A DNA stretch of 64,000 bases from Ruminococcus flavefaciens (GCF_900116855.1 NZ_UETD01000008.1:62001-126000); one strand, 5' to 3'. Shown: positions 19,601-28,457, numbered from the stretch's first letter. Numbers and translations are program-made. Notes: a model not told the origin generated them from the sequence alone.

Positions 19601-19692
19601 TTTGTAAGGCTGCCATGTTTGTTGCGGTATTCGATGCTGAGCCATTTGCCTTCGTGTATTGCTTTGAAGATATCTCTGCCTATGCTGTTCAT
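16687..19692 (-). CDS. SF1 helicase with N-terminal WYL-like and C-terminal nuclease-like domains
   Basis: A 1001-residue protein. The ATG at 19692 follows AGGTGA; the frame extends 19 codons further upstream without a ribosome site. Residues about 10-75 (LSIEYRNKHGSLTKYWIGIY through IDKIESSKLLDG) look like a WYL ligand-binding domain. The COG1112-type UvrD/Dna2-like helicase follows with GPPGTGKS (about 342), VIMDEASQCN (about 596), GTVHAFQGDEKD and NVAVSRAKEQLIVL. The last 90 residues (DFVIYQRDYSN, LAIELDGKEH, RDRKKNKICHDHGFELIRVE) fit the DUF559/DUF2726/Vsr-like PD-(D/E)xK group. Helicase-nuclease fusions of COG1112 type occur in phage defence (for example Mokosh carries a PLD nuclease). 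The WYL part suggests control by a nucleic acid or nucleotide signal. Confidence 0.8.
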   Translation of the reverse strand: MNSIGRDIFKAIHEGKWLSIEYRNKHGSLTKYWIGIYDIDVRYKRMRVEGLHLGNFQNMELTIYIDKIESSKLLDGTFQPINERLIEDIKMNPNKYAFIFTNTANLKILNYLADCNKLDSIPYKSEYDLIGRIDGDKLTPAGYILDEEQFKAIVKSFRKRFESEYQRRKVTQLCLNLLSVNTKRGLYVLAYRRLELDVKSRTLRPSEDITICKEFTIAGEKESIRQFLDADDYYLLEDFEEYSEVIKDRITASNSQINGVDDMPYLICIESEHLVDLSIEYREILDMYEEDRVTTPIKAFFGDLTAPSRRRKDYPITLLNNKINLDQLLAIHNALKYPVTYVQGPPGTGKSNTIVNTIISAFFNEKTVLFSSYNNHPIDGVFDVIRSLKYRERIIPFPILRLGSNAKVDEAIERIKGLYDYTKSLNIYEKTLNKNKTDKTEQTQKLTELLKKHEERLELKERKDAISDLYKLNDNMNFQTDLEQRQLYQVEQRMKEIGTVTDEEALALLTDDQEAFRKYLFYTSAMFIKRLEEPKYADFMKILDMTDKEERINEFNHWVSDEDNLRKLQRVFPVIATTCISAHKLGKPAQYFDMVIMDEASQCNTAMSLVPILRGENLMLVGDPQQLNPVVLLDQSVNESLRKKYNVAPEYDYIANSVYKTFLACDSVSDEILLRYHYRCDKKIIEFNNKKYYNGRLKIKTGDKSETPLIFSDIQCNTTDYKNTAPAEADKIVQFVKMNKDKSIGIITPFANQRNCIQKALHEARLDNIPCGTVHAFQGDEKDIILFSLALTDKTGPKTYDWLKNNRELVNVAVSRAKEQLIVLSSKKELERLHDPDSPDDIYELVNYVGSNGRTEVTPKDVSSRALGIKPYSTETEEAFLQNLNHALDNILLNEGRCSVEREVAISQVFSDNVPCSDLFYTGRFDFVIYQRDYSNRKMPVLAIELDGKEHIESEIVRERDRKKNKICHDHGFELIRVENSYARRYNFIKGVLIDYFGKRR

Positions 19693-19764
19693 GGAGTCAC
19701 CTGCTTCCGCTTTTTTCTTTATTATACCATACATATATCGTTGATTCAAGATTTTTTACAATAT

Positions 19765-19784
19765 GAGCCTCCATAAGGAGGCTC
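19765..19784 (-). terminator. Stem-loop after the zinc-ribbon gene
   Basis: Perfect arms GAGCCTCC/GGAGGCTC around a four-base loop, 20 bases after the stop of the zinc-ribbon gene. The following bases on the minus strand are A/T-rich but lack an immediate T-run, so it may be a weak terminator or processing site before the helicase gene. Confidence 0.5.
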
Positions 19785-19803
19785 GAAGAAATATAATCGC
19801 AAC

Positions 19804-21249
19804 TTATCCCTTTTTAAATGTATGATAATATACAATTATATCAGTATCATACTTAAAAAAGGTATTTTTCTTGAAAGATTTACTTCCATTGACAAGTACT
19901 TTTTCAACTGCTCCATTTTTGGTCAATAGTCCGATAACAAGATCTTTTATTGGGACAAGTTTAATCTCTGTGAAACCTAAAGATGACAATCTGGAACAAA
20001 CCTCGTTATAGTTCAATCTTCTTAGTGATGATGAATTATATGGAATAGAAATTTCTCTCTTTTTATGAATTGTAATAATAACAGTTGCATCATACGGAAA
20101 TAAAATCTCTGCTGCATAATTCGCTTGACCATTAAGTTCAACTTTATCAATCTCATTTTCAATATAATTAGAACCAACGTAAATATCTTTCAATTCAACC
20201 TGCTTAATATGTTTGAATCCACAGTTGTGCAAAATTGCATAAACATCTTCAGCACTTTTTGTCTTTAAAATATCACTACTATAACCGATTGGAATCCTCT
20301 TCTTTTTAAAGATAAAAGCCTTGATTCTCTTTTTACGCACTTCGCTTTTAGACAACATAGGAGTTGCTGTAAATAATGATTCGCTATATTCTCTATCGCT
20401 TTGATTATAATCAGAAGGAATTACAATATTTGTTCCTTTCTCTGCATAACTGCTATAATTCGAAACAGTTACTGTATCAGCGACTTCGTCATCAGTATCA
20501 TCTTCAATGTCATCTTCATTATTATCACCAATGTCATCTTCATCATCGTCATCATTAACTATATTAAATTCTTTAAAACTATAATCACGATAAAGATCAG
20601 CCTCACACTCAGTACATGTCCAATCACAAGAGTATTCTCTATATCCAGATTGCTTTAATAAACTACTACCACAATTTGGACATATATTCTTATCCTCAAC
20701 TATTGAAAAAGCATCACTGCTCAAAGCACGATGCAATTCAGTATTACACTCAGAGCAAGTCCAATCATCATCGTAATCGCTGTATCCACTTTGCTTTTTT
20801 AAGAACGCACCACAGTTTGGGCACTTATCCTTTTCATCGATCACATCAAACTCATCGTCACTGTAATCACGGTAAAGATCTGCCCCACACTCTGTACATG
20901 TATACTCATTAGAATATTTACTATAATCATATTGTTTCTTTAAATTTGCACCACAGTTAGGACATGTATGTTCATCTTCGAGTATATCTTCATCTGTAAT
21001 TCCATTTATGTGTCCACATTCTGTACAGGTCCATGTACCATCACTATCAGAAAAACCACTTTGGCGATTCAAAAGTGCATTACAATTATCACAAAACCAA
21101 GCCACTCCTTCAAAACTATCACCATCGGCTATATCATCATCCATAAGGAACTGTCCACATTCTGTACAAGTCCATGTACCATTTGATGGATCAAAACCAA
21201 TTTGATCATCTAAATCAGCATTACAATTTGGACAATAGTATTCCCCCAT
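19804..21249 (-). CDS. Five-zinc-ribbon protein with two PASTA-like C-terminal repeats
   Basis: A 481-residue protein; AAGGAG precedes the ATG at 21249. Five tandem zinc ribbons fill residues 1-230, each CxxC-(18-19)-CxxC (for example CPNCGAFLKKQSGY then WTCSEC). An acidic linker follows (about 230-260, DDDDEDDIGDNNEDD). After a basic stretch (KKRIKAFIFKKKR) come two related 75-residue units (PIGYSSDILKTKSAEDVYAI and IPYNSSSLRRLNYNEVCSRL), each with a helix and VxLNG turn that recall PASTA domains. There is no signal peptide or membrane helix, so it is probably cytoplasmic. It lies between the helicase gene and the HerA-toxin block. The ribbons could bind nucleic acid or protein; no function is known to me. 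Confidence 0.65.
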   Translation of the reverse strand: MGEYYCPNCNADLDDQIGFDPSNGTWTCTECGQFLMDDDIADGDSFEGVAWFCDNCNALLNRQSGFSDSDGTWTCTECGHINGITDEDILEDEHTCPNCGANLKKQYDYSKYSNEYTCTECGADLYRDYSDDEFDVIDEKDKCPNCGAFLKKQSGYSDYDDDWTCSECNTELHRALSSDAFSIVEDKNICPNCGSSLLKQSGYREYSCDWTCTECEADLYRDYSFKEFNIVNDDDDEDDIGDNNEDDIEDDTDDEVADTVTVSNYSSYAEKGTNIVIPSDYNQSDREYSESLFTATPMLSKSEVRKKRIKAFIFKKKRIPIGYSSDILKTKSAEDVYAILHNCGFKHIKQVELKDIYVGSNYIENEIDKVELNGQANYAAEILFPYDATVIITIHKKREISIPYNSSSLRRLNYNEVCSRLSSLGFTEIKLVPIKDLVIGLLTKNGAVEKVLVNGSKSFKKNTFFKYDTDIIVYYHTFKKG

Positions 21250-21353
21250 TCAACACTCCTTCTTTCAACTCATATCGTAATAACCTTTGCACCCCAATAA
21301 TATACTCTCAGGTTCATCATCTGGTGCGTATATACATCATCTCCGCTTTCTAA

Positions 21354-21659
21354 TTAACAATGCTCTTGTAGTTTGTTGAAAGATAAAAGCTTTTCATATA
21401 AAGCAGTAGCTATATCTTCTGAATTATAGTTTATTATATCATTATAACAGTATTCCAAAAAGCTTTTTCCTTTCTTATTTACAGCCATTTCATTCAGTGA
21501 ACATTCTTCATCAATGCCTATTTCTATTTGTTCTATACCATCATTTGATAACATATCATTACTTAATAAAAAATCAAAGACTATCCTAAATTTTTCAAGC
21601 ACATCTTTAATATTCATTCCTGCATCTATATGCCACTTAGGCTTATCAAAAATTAACAT
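21354..21659 (-). CDS. Small acidic protein, candidate immunity protein
   Basis: A 101-residue acidic protein starting MLIFDKPKWHIDAGMN. AAAGGAG lies upstream, inside the end of the toxin-like gene, and the two genes overlap by 14 bases. The size, acidity, position straight after a toxin-like nuclease gene and the alpha/beta-looking pattern (WHIDAGMNIKDVLEKFRIVF, then IGIDEECSLNE) suit a polymorphic-toxin immunity protein. I do not recognise a named family. The alternative is a structural partner of the upstream HerA-type ATPase. Confidence 0.55.
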   Translation of the reverse strand: MLIFDKPKWHIDAGMNIKDVLEKFRIVFDFLLSNDMLSNDGIEQIEIGIDEECSLNEMAVNKKGKSFLEYCYNDIINYNSEDIATALYEKLLSFNKLQEHC

Positions 21660-22197
21660 TCAATTCTCTCCTTTCAATACGAGTATGAATATTATCTGGC
21701 ATTTCAGCAAGCTTACCATTACTATCCTTAATATAGTTACCTCCATTTTCTCTAATTCTATCTTCTTTAGACATTTGCGCTCTTTTATCAACATTCATCG
21801 AAGTAACTTCAACTGAATCAACTACTTTACCATCCTTAATAACAACAAAATCTATTCTTCTATAGCTATCTGTTTCTGGATCCTTAACTACATTTCCATC
21901 ACGGTCACGCAAAGTAGCTTCCGGAACAATATTGTATCCACTTTCAGACGAATATTGCTCTTTTAATTCTTCAGCAACCTGTTTCTCTCTTTCTAACCCA
22001 TCTTTCTTGTTTTGTATTGGAAGATTATCTTTGTTTTCATTTGTTTCAACTCTCTTATCAGGATCAAATCCAGCAGTGGGCTTATCCGTTACATTATTCT
22101 CATTAATATCAATTCGTTTATCCGGATCAAAGCCTTTCGTGCTATTATCGTTCTTAGACGCTTCGGTGATTTCACGAGATAATGATTCTATGCTCAT
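21646..22197 (-). CDS. Toxin-like nuclease domain protein, coupled to HerA gene
   Basis: A 183-residue protein. The ATG at 22197 shares ATGA with the HerA stop and its GGAGGA ribosome site lies inside that gene, so translation is coupled. Residues about 20-60 hold two GFDPDKR repeats in a polar linker of the kind that precedes toxin domains in clostridial polymorphic toxins. The C-terminal 110 residues (EREKQVAEELKEQY, RRIDFVVIKDGKVVDSVEVT, RENGGNYIKDSNG) look like a restriction-fold toxin domain with D and E in the right order, although the usual ExK is EVT here. No secretion domain is present. It is either an orphan toxin with the next gene as immunity, or the nuclease partner of the HerA motor. 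Confidence 0.55.
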   Translation of the reverse strand: MSIESLSREITEASKNDNSTKGFDPDKRIDINENNVTDKPTAGFDPDKRVETNENKDNLPIQNKKDGLEREKQVAEELKEQYSSESGYNIVPEATLRDRDGNVVKDPETDSYRRIDFVVIKDGKVVDSVEVTSMNVDKRAQMSKEDRIRENGGNYIKDSNGKLAEMPDNIHTRIERRELNVNF

Positions 22198-25100
22198 CTT
22201 AATCCTCCTTCCAGAGTCCATTTCTGAATGTCATTTTCTTTTCCAAGCTTATTAAAGATATAATCGGTTATAACAGCTTGAATTATATCTCGCCTTACCT
22301 GAGCCGAAATATCATGCGCTGTTCCATCAAACAACGCATTCTCAGCACTTCTTGTCCATTCTTCAGCAACTGTTGATTCGGAATAAGCCTGCTCCACTGC
22401 TGTTCTTACATTGGGGAACAACTCACTCATTATAGGAGCCAGCTTAGTCATACGAGGTTCTGTTGGCGGATTCTCCAGAAGTTTACATATAAGCACCTGT
22501 GCGGACGCAGATATATCAAGCTTATCCAGTTCAGGACGAATATCATTCAGCAAAGCTTCATGGTCAAGTTTTGTACCATTACTAAGGAGCTCAGCAATAC
22601 GAAGTCTCTCTGAAGTTAACTTCGTTTCCTGTTTGATATCAGTTTTTGTATAGCAAAACTTATCATTTTTATGTTCAAACCGTTCTACTTTACAAAGCAC
22701 AGGCTGTACCCATTCATTCTGATATATTGCTGCTACTCCGCAAGGAAGCTTTGCAAGCTCATTGATCTGATCATCGTTGAGGTTAGCAGCTTTGCCTACA
22801 AGCTCTCTGTCACCTTGATCAGGTAAGCGCAATATGATCTTCGTATTGGTGTTTCTGATAGCAGCCATATCCAAAAGACCGGGCGCCTGATCTGCTATAA
22901 TAAATCCTTCACCATAAGTACGCATTTCCGCAATTGCATTGGAGATCATCTCAACGCTCTTACCAAGTAAATTACCGCCTTCTACAGGCTGTTCTGTTGA
23001 TGTTCTCTTTAACAGATTATGAGCTTCTTCCAATACCGTAATATGATTCAATGGAGAATTCATGCATCCGCTTGTCATACGATACTCCTGTAACTTAAGC
23101 ACAAGCATTCCCATAATAAGAGATTTGGTTTCAGCTGAGCCTACACGGCTCAGATCTACTATAACATTTTCATCAAAAAGCTGCTTTTCTGACAATTCGT
23201 CACCCGTAAAAATCATTCCATTTATTCCGTTTGTAAGGGAATTAAGTCTTGTAAGCAGTGAGCCTTTATATGCGCCTTTATTCTCCGTATCATATTCGCT
23301 GCTGTCAATTATCTGCTTAACATTTCTTGCAACATCCGCAAACGCCGGATACAGCTTATCTCCATATTTGTTTACGGATTCAGTAAGATCCCAGCCACAG
23401 TCCTCATAAGACTTCTCAATAGCACTTTTCAGAACAGCAGGCATTGCTGCATACATAGGCCAGCATACATTGAATATCTCTACAAGCCTGTCGAGATGCT
23501 CAAGTACATGAATATCCTTAGGGAAGCTGAAGGGATCAATTCTGAGCATTGGTGTAAGATTAGGATTTGTTCCATATACACTTACATCTTCATCAGAGCC
23601 GAATATGTTCTTATACTCGCCCTTAGCAGGTTCGATTACAAGGAACTTCACTTCTTTAGTCTTTGCCTCACTAAGTATCTTGTATACCGTATTACTCTTA
23701 CCAGAACCTGTTGATCCGGTAATAAAAGTGTGAGAAGCAAGAGAATTCGCGGATAATTCAACTTTTGTTTTCTCCGGGTGATTCATATGGAAAATGGTTC
23801 CGATATTGAAGCATTTTGAATTATCGGTTTTATCAGCATACGATGTGATATTACGTCCGAATTCCGCACACTCAATAACAGGAAGTCCTGTTACTGATTT
23901 CTTTGGGAAATTAAGTGAATACGCCAATTCTTTGCCGGAAAGGCTTGTTGTTGCAGTAACAACTGACGGATACACATTGAACTCGGGATCTTCCTCAACT
24001 ACATTTGGAGCTAAACCGAAAACAGGATGACGCAGTTCTCTCAGGTAACCGCATATCTCCTTAGCATCATCACTATCCGCAGTATCTCCGCGCCAAAGGT
24101 TGATAGAAGCAGTTGACATATAGGACTTCTCGCCCTGTGTAAGCGCAAGGTATGTATGAGCTACATTATTAGCGATATTAATATCCTCACTCAGAACATA
24201 GGCAGCAAAATCCCACATTCCGAGAGCCGTACTTTCTTCAAAGCGTTTCATCTGCTCTTCAAGCTTTTCAAGTGCGTGCTTTATGTTATAATTGGTAAAA
24301 TTCTGAGTGATACCTTCATTTTTACCGACAGTAGCAGTAACATTCGAAGCTCTTGCAAAATTAACGCCAAAATTAGTACCAAGGTTAACGCTTTTGAATG
24401 TACCTGCTGTTTTGCCTATCGTGTTAGTTACTGCCTTCCCGATTGTTTTAGTTACTGCCTGTGATGTACTTTTTGCAACTGTATTCTGTATTGACTTGCC
24501 AATTGCCTTTGTTACAACCTTTCCGTCAGTATGTGATACATTATGGCTTGTGCCTTCCTGAATTGACTTTACGATTCCTTTAGCAATTGTTTCTGCTGAA
24601 CTTTCTCCAGTTGTATCAGAAGTGTTTTGCCCCCATGAATGATTTGCATTAGTTGACGCACCAGTTCCTGAAGTTCCTACACGTATTTCTGCACCTACAC
24701 TATCTGTAGTTTGCTTTCCAGCTGAATGACTTGAATTAGTACCTTTCGTATTTGAAGTTGTTTCATTAGTTCCGTCACTTACAGAGCTATTAGTTCCATC
24801 GCCAACTGTGTCATTAGTTACATCAGCATTTGAATCAGTTTCGGAGCTTCCTTCACCCTTAGACTTTGATTCTCCTTCTTGTGTCATGTTGGAATCATTT
24901 TCGGAAGAGGTTTGCCCCTGACTCTGGTTAACGCTCTGGTTTTGTCCATTCTGAACACCTGCACTGGCACCGACATTAACGCCAAACGTTGCCATAGAGC
25001 TCTGTGCTCCTGATTCAGTGTATGTGAAATTAGTCTGCCAGCCTGCATAGGGAGCAAGTCCCGAATACAGTTCTGCAAGACGTATCTTTCGTTCTTCAAC

Positions 25101-25868
25101 GTCCTGTATAGGCGTAGCAAGCAGAATTATGGTATAATTCTGAATAGCCTTTTCCGGAACTATACCATCAAGAAGCTTCTCAATAGTCTGGCTTATAAAC
25201 TTCTCTGACTTTTCAGTTGGAATATTGGAGCAGGCTGCAACAGAATAACGATAATTATTATCAAGAAAATCAGGTATACCGATCCCCTTTTCCTTTCCCC
25301 ATTCAGAACCGGGGAAGTTACCTTTGACTGCATCTTTTAATCTTTGATAATAATAATCAACAGCCTTGTTGCTGTCTGCATTACCATTATTGGTTACAGC
25401 AAGAAAAACCTGTGTATTATCGCAGGTGCGATGAAAGATGAGGGCGATATTGCAGTCCTCATTAGATAATACACCATAAACATTTATGAGCTTTTCAAGG
25501 CTGTTTTCCTCTTTGTCAGTAACCCACTTCGTTATATTGAAATAGCGGATATTATAATTCGGATTGAATACTTCTTCAACAAACTCGATATTGTCTGCCG
25601 TTTCTTTTGCAGTTATTTCTTTTTTGACAGGCACATAAAGCTCTGAAAGCTGCGGAAGATATGCGTTGAAAATCTCCACCGCACTTGCAGCAATTAGTTT
25701 TTCAGTCAGATCTACTGCTCCTGCAGGATCAGCCTCTCTCAGAAGAGCATAATATCGTTCCTTGCTGTTTTCGATCTGGTCAAGCTGTTCGGGACTTAAA
25801 GCTGAAAGCTTTGCTATCCTGTCACTCGCCTTTTGTGCTTTTTTAGTAAGCCAATTTTTCACACCCAT
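22194..25868 (-). CDS. HerA-type (DUF87) ATPase with long low-complexity insert
   Basis: A 1224-residue protein; GGGGGAACGG precedes the ATG at 25868. Residues 1-290 form a mixed domain ending in YAGWQTNFTYTES. Residues about 290-510 are an S/T/N/G/Q-rich insert that passes into degenerate repeats (VTKAIGKSIQ, VTKTIGKAV, VTNTIGKTA). The HerA/FtsK-like motor follows with Walker A TGSTGSGKS (about 713-720) and Walker B TVLEEAHNLLKR (about 943). Such motors are hexameric DNA or protein pumps; in defence they pair with nucleases, SIR2 or DUF4297 proteins. Here it sits between a dynamin-like GTPase (24-bp gap upstream) and a nuclease-like gene that overlaps its stop. Confidence 0.8.
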   Translation of the reverse strand: MGVKNWLTKKAQKASDRIAKLSALSPEQLDQIENSKERYYALLREADPAGAVDLTEKLIAASAVEIFNAYLPQLSELYVPVKKEITAKETADNIEFVEEVFNPNYNIRYFNITKWVTDKEENSLEKLINVYGVLSNEDCNIALIFHRTCDNTQVFLAVTNNGNADSNKAVDYYYQRLKDAVKGNFPGSEWGKEKGIGIPDFLDNNYRYSVAACSNIPTEKSEKFISQTIEKLLDGIVPEKAIQNYTIILLATPIQDVEERKIRLAELYSGLAPYAGWQTNFTYTESGAQSSMATFGVNVGASAGVQNGQNQSVNQSQGQTSSENDSNMTQEGESKSKGEGSSETDSNADVTNDTVGDGTNSSVSDGTNETTSNTKGTNSSHSAGKQTTDSVGAEIRVGTSGTGASTNANHSWGQNTSDTTGESSAETIAKGIVKSIQEGTSHNVSHTDGKVVTKAIGKSIQNTVAKSTSQAVTKTIGKAVTNTIGKTAGTFKSVNLGTNFGVNFARASNVTATVGKNEGITQNFTNYNIKHALEKLEEQMKRFEESTALGMWDFAAYVLSEDINIANNVAHTYLALTQGEKSYMSTASINLWRGDTADSDDAKEICGYLRELRHPVFGLAPNVVEEDPEFNVYPSVVTATTSLSGKELAYSLNFPKKSVTGLPVIECAEFGRNITSYADKTDNSKCFNIGTIFHMNHPEKTKVELSANSLASHTFITGSTGSGKSNTVYKILSEAKTKEVKFLVIEPAKGEYKNIFGSDEDVSVYGTNPNLTPMLRIDPFSFPKDIHVLEHLDRLVEIFNVCWPMYAAMPAVLKSAIEKSYEDCGWDLTESVNKYGDKLYPAFADVARNVKQIIDSSEYDTENKGAYKGSLLTRLNSLTNGINGMIFTGDELSEKQLFDENVIVDLSRVGSAETKSLIMGMLVLKLQEYRMTSGCMNSPLNHITVLEEAHNLLKRTSTEQPVEGGNLLGKSVEMISNAIAEMRTYGEGFIIADQAPGLLDMAAIRNTNTKIILRLPDQGDRELVGKAANLNDDQINELAKLPCGVAAIYQNEWVQPVLCKVERFEHKNDKFCYTKTDIKQETKLTSERLRIAELLSNGTKLDHEALLNDIRPELDKLDISASAQVLICKLLENPPTEPRMTKLAPIMSELFPNVRTAVEQAYSESTVAEEWTRSAENALFDGTAHDISAQVRRDIIQAVITDYIFNKLGKENDIQKWTLEGGLR

Positions 25869-25892
25869 ATCCGTTCCCCCTGATAATAAATA

Positions 25893-28433
25893 TTATTCTT
25901 CGTTTTCGGGATCTTTTATCTCACGTTCTTTCCATGACATCATGTCTTCAATATCATGTGTATACTGTGTCAGCCGCAATTGCCTTTTAGCCAGATCATT
26001 GATGCGCTTTTCATCGTCATTAATTCCAATTACAATCTCTTTTAATTTCGGATTGTATTTAGTTATGTTTTCTCTGATAACATTCATAAGATTATATGTC
26101 CATGACCTGAAACTTAAATCATGACTCTTCTGAAGCCTACGAGAAATGTTTTCTATACCCTCTTTCAACTCAGAATTGTAAGTCCTTGATAGTTTTCCAA
26201 GATTAAGTTTATTATTGTCAAAGAGCTTTACTCCAAATATACTAATAACATGGCGCTCAAATTCAGTTTTTATGAATATTTTATCTATCTGCTTGTCAAA
26301 ACTAATAGAATCATAATTCATAATTACTTCTGTTAGTTCCTCACGCTTTTCATTTGAAAGAGCTTTGGAACCCGTTACAAGCTCAGCAAGGCACTGTTTC
26401 ATTTCATTGCACTTGTTATTCCAATATTTAACAGATGAATTGTTGAGCAGAACCTGTGCATTGCTTATATTCTTATTAAAATCAGATTTTACTTCAGAAA
26501 GCAGGTCATCAGCAACAAGAATATTGATACTCTTCTGAGTTTCCTTAAGTTCCTTGCCTCTGTCTCTGGAATCCTTTATACTGCCAAGAAGCGTTGCGAA
26601 ATCAGCCTTTGTAAGCTTCTTTGCTTCTTCTTTAACAGCTTTTTTAGAAACCTCAACATTAATATTTTGCTCATCAAAGGCAGTCTGTGATTTTCTAACT
26701 TTTGTTAGTTCATCTTCTCGTACTGCCAGTTTATCTTTCGATATCTTCTTTTCCGCATCATCTCTGGAAGTCTTCATATCAGGATAGTATTCTTCACAGA
26801 ATCTTTTGAGAAGCTCATTTTCCTTACTCGTCAGCTCATCAAGCAAAGTTGCCTTATCCCGTTCAAGCTGATTTTCCATATTTTTCTTACGATTTTCACA
26901 AATGCGCTTTGTTTCTGCAATCTCCTCAGAAGTTATCTTAATAACCTTATCAAGAAAAAGCATGGACTGGTGGCACTTATTATACGGAGAATATATACCG
27001 GCAAACTGCTCTATCTGCTCTTCTATCCAGTATAAACCGCTGTTTGCATAAATAGTATTCTGCTGCTTTTCTGACTCCTCCAATGACTTTTTCTTTATCT
27101 GATCAGGCATAATATCATGGATATATAGCTGCTGATAGAAATCATCCTCAGGATCAAAAAACTCTTCATAAGACTTTTTATATATGCGCTTCAGGTGTTT
27201 TCCTATGAATTCACCATCATTCTTAGAGCCCAGTCCCATTATAGATGAAACGAAATACACACCACCCGCATAAAGATTCCTTGGCACAGTCTGATTAAGA
27301 ATAATAACAGGATCAAACTGGCTCTTTTCAAGATTAGCGTCATCAGCTTTATTAACCACTATAAGCGTAAATCTGCTGTCCATTTCTCTCATGTTATTGA
27401 TCTTATCGCAGAGAGACTGGTTATCCTTTGTATCAAGGGTTTTATATTCAGAGATATATATTGGCAGTCCGTTTGAAAGGTCCTCCATAGCTTTTCTGAG
27501 GACTTCGAAATGCTTTTCGTAATTTGTAGCAGAATTAGAACCCGGAGTATCAAAAATAACGAACTTGTTCTTTGACTGCCCGAATACGCCCTTACGATTA
27601 AAAGGTATCTTTATTTCAATAATATCTGACAAATCATCAAGAAGCTCTGCGTGTTCTCCGTCATTAAGCACTTCCAGAACCTTATTAACTCTGATTATTA
27701 TGCTTTCATTCTCTGTTCCTTTAAGTGCATTCTGTATTTTATCAAATAAAGGATCTTCCTCTCCTGTGTTAAATGCAGGGATTCCCTTTTCTTCAAACAC
27801 AAGCTTTATGGCCTTGCCTTTATACTCAAAGCCGATAGAAGCACGGTCATCATAACCTGACCACTCTATCTTATGTATCTTTGCAGTAAGCGACTCGTCT
27901 CCACTTGGAAGGATCTCATAGCCGATAAGCGCATTTATGAAAGTCGATTTACCCGAACTATAATTTCCGATTACACAGATCGGTATAGCTTCTTTTGAAA
28001 CATCTGCAAATTGTCTTTTTTCCCTTTCGACCTTTTCACTGTCTTTCACGCTCTCAGAGATAAGAGGCTGCATCTGATCAAATATCGCCTTGACATCAGG
28101 AAGGATATCACGAGCATTGCGAAGATATCTCACAGAAGCAACAGGGCGCAATAATCCGCTATATGCTTCATCTTGGCATACTGATTCAAGTTCTTTGAAC
28201 TCGTCATCAGTACCTTCAAACATAATCGTTATCTGCTCATTACCTGATCTGAATTCCTCAAAAATAACATCGACTATATTCTTGACCACAAACGGAAAGA
28301 CACTTGTTTTGTACTTCTCATTCCAAAGATCGCTATTAGTGTCAATTTCTTCCCATGCTCCTGAATTAGCATTATATTTCTTATATGTAATGACATTCTC
28401 GTATGGATTACTAATAATTTTAACGCGTGCCAT
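25893..28433 (-). CDS. Dynamin-like large GTPase
   Basis: An 846-residue protein; AAGGGGG lies upstream of the ATG at 28433. The dynamin-type GTPase shows G1 GNYSSGKST (156-164), a switch I threonine in GDESLTAKIHKIEW, G3 DTPGSNS (about 296) and G4 NKADD (about 360). The C-terminal half is predicted helical with long coiled coils (about 500-620 and 640-760, for example EIAETKRICENRKKNMENQ). About 145 residues precede the GTPase and are unassigned. There is no clear membrane helix. Bacterial dynamins act on membranes, and some protect cells during phage lysis (DynA, LeoA-like sets). It is likely co-transcribed with the HerA-type ATPase and may anchor that complex at a membrane; this is inference. 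Confidence 0.85.
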   Translation of the reverse strand: MARVKIISNPYENVITYKKYNANSGAWEEIDTNSDLWNEKYKTSVFPFVVKNIVDVIFEEFRSGNEQITIMFEGTDDEFKELESVCQDEAYSGLLRPVASVRYLRNARDILPDVKAIFDQMQPLISESVKDSEKVEREKRQFADVSKEAIPICVIGNYSSGKSTFINALIGYEILPSGDESLTAKIHKIEWSGYDDRASIGFEYKGKAIKLVFEEKGIPAFNTGEEDPLFDKIQNALKGTENESIIIRVNKVLEVLNDGEHAELLDDLSDIIEIKIPFNRKGVFGQSKNKFVIFDTPGSNSATNYEKHFEVLRKAMEDLSNGLPIYISEYKTLDTKDNQSLCDKINNMREMDSRFTLIVVNKADDANLEKSQFDPVIILNQTVPRNLYAGGVYFVSSIMGLGSKNDGEFIGKHLKRIYKKSYEEFFDPEDDFYQQLYIHDIMPDQIKKKSLEESEKQQNTIYANSGLYWIEEQIEQFAGIYSPYNKCHQSMLFLDKVIKITSEEIAETKRICENRKKNMENQLERDKATLLDELTSKENELLKRFCEEYYPDMKTSRDDAEKKISKDKLAVREDELTKVRKSQTAFDEQNINVEVSKKAVKEEAKKLTKADFATLLGSIKDSRDRGKELKETQKSINILVADDLLSEVKSDFNKNISNAQVLLNNSSVKYWNNKCNEMKQCLAELVTGSKALSNEKREELTEVIMNYDSISFDKQIDKIFIKTEFERHVISIFGVKLFDNNKLNLGKLSRTYNSELKEGIENISRRLQKSHDLSFRSWTYNLMNVIRENITKYNPKLKEIVIGINDDEKRINDLAKRQLRLTQYTHDIEDMMSWKEREIKDPENEE

Positions 28434-28457
28434 TTCTTTTCCCCCTTGTACTTTAAA

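Noticed and set aside
21646..22197. Complete secreted polymorphic toxin
   Set aside because: There is no signal peptide, LXG or other trafficking domain; only the linker repeats and toxin-like end are present.
22194..25868. Classical HerA-NurA DNA end-resection pair
   Set aside because: The coupled small protein does not resemble NurA, and the motor has an unusual N-terminal region and a long insert.
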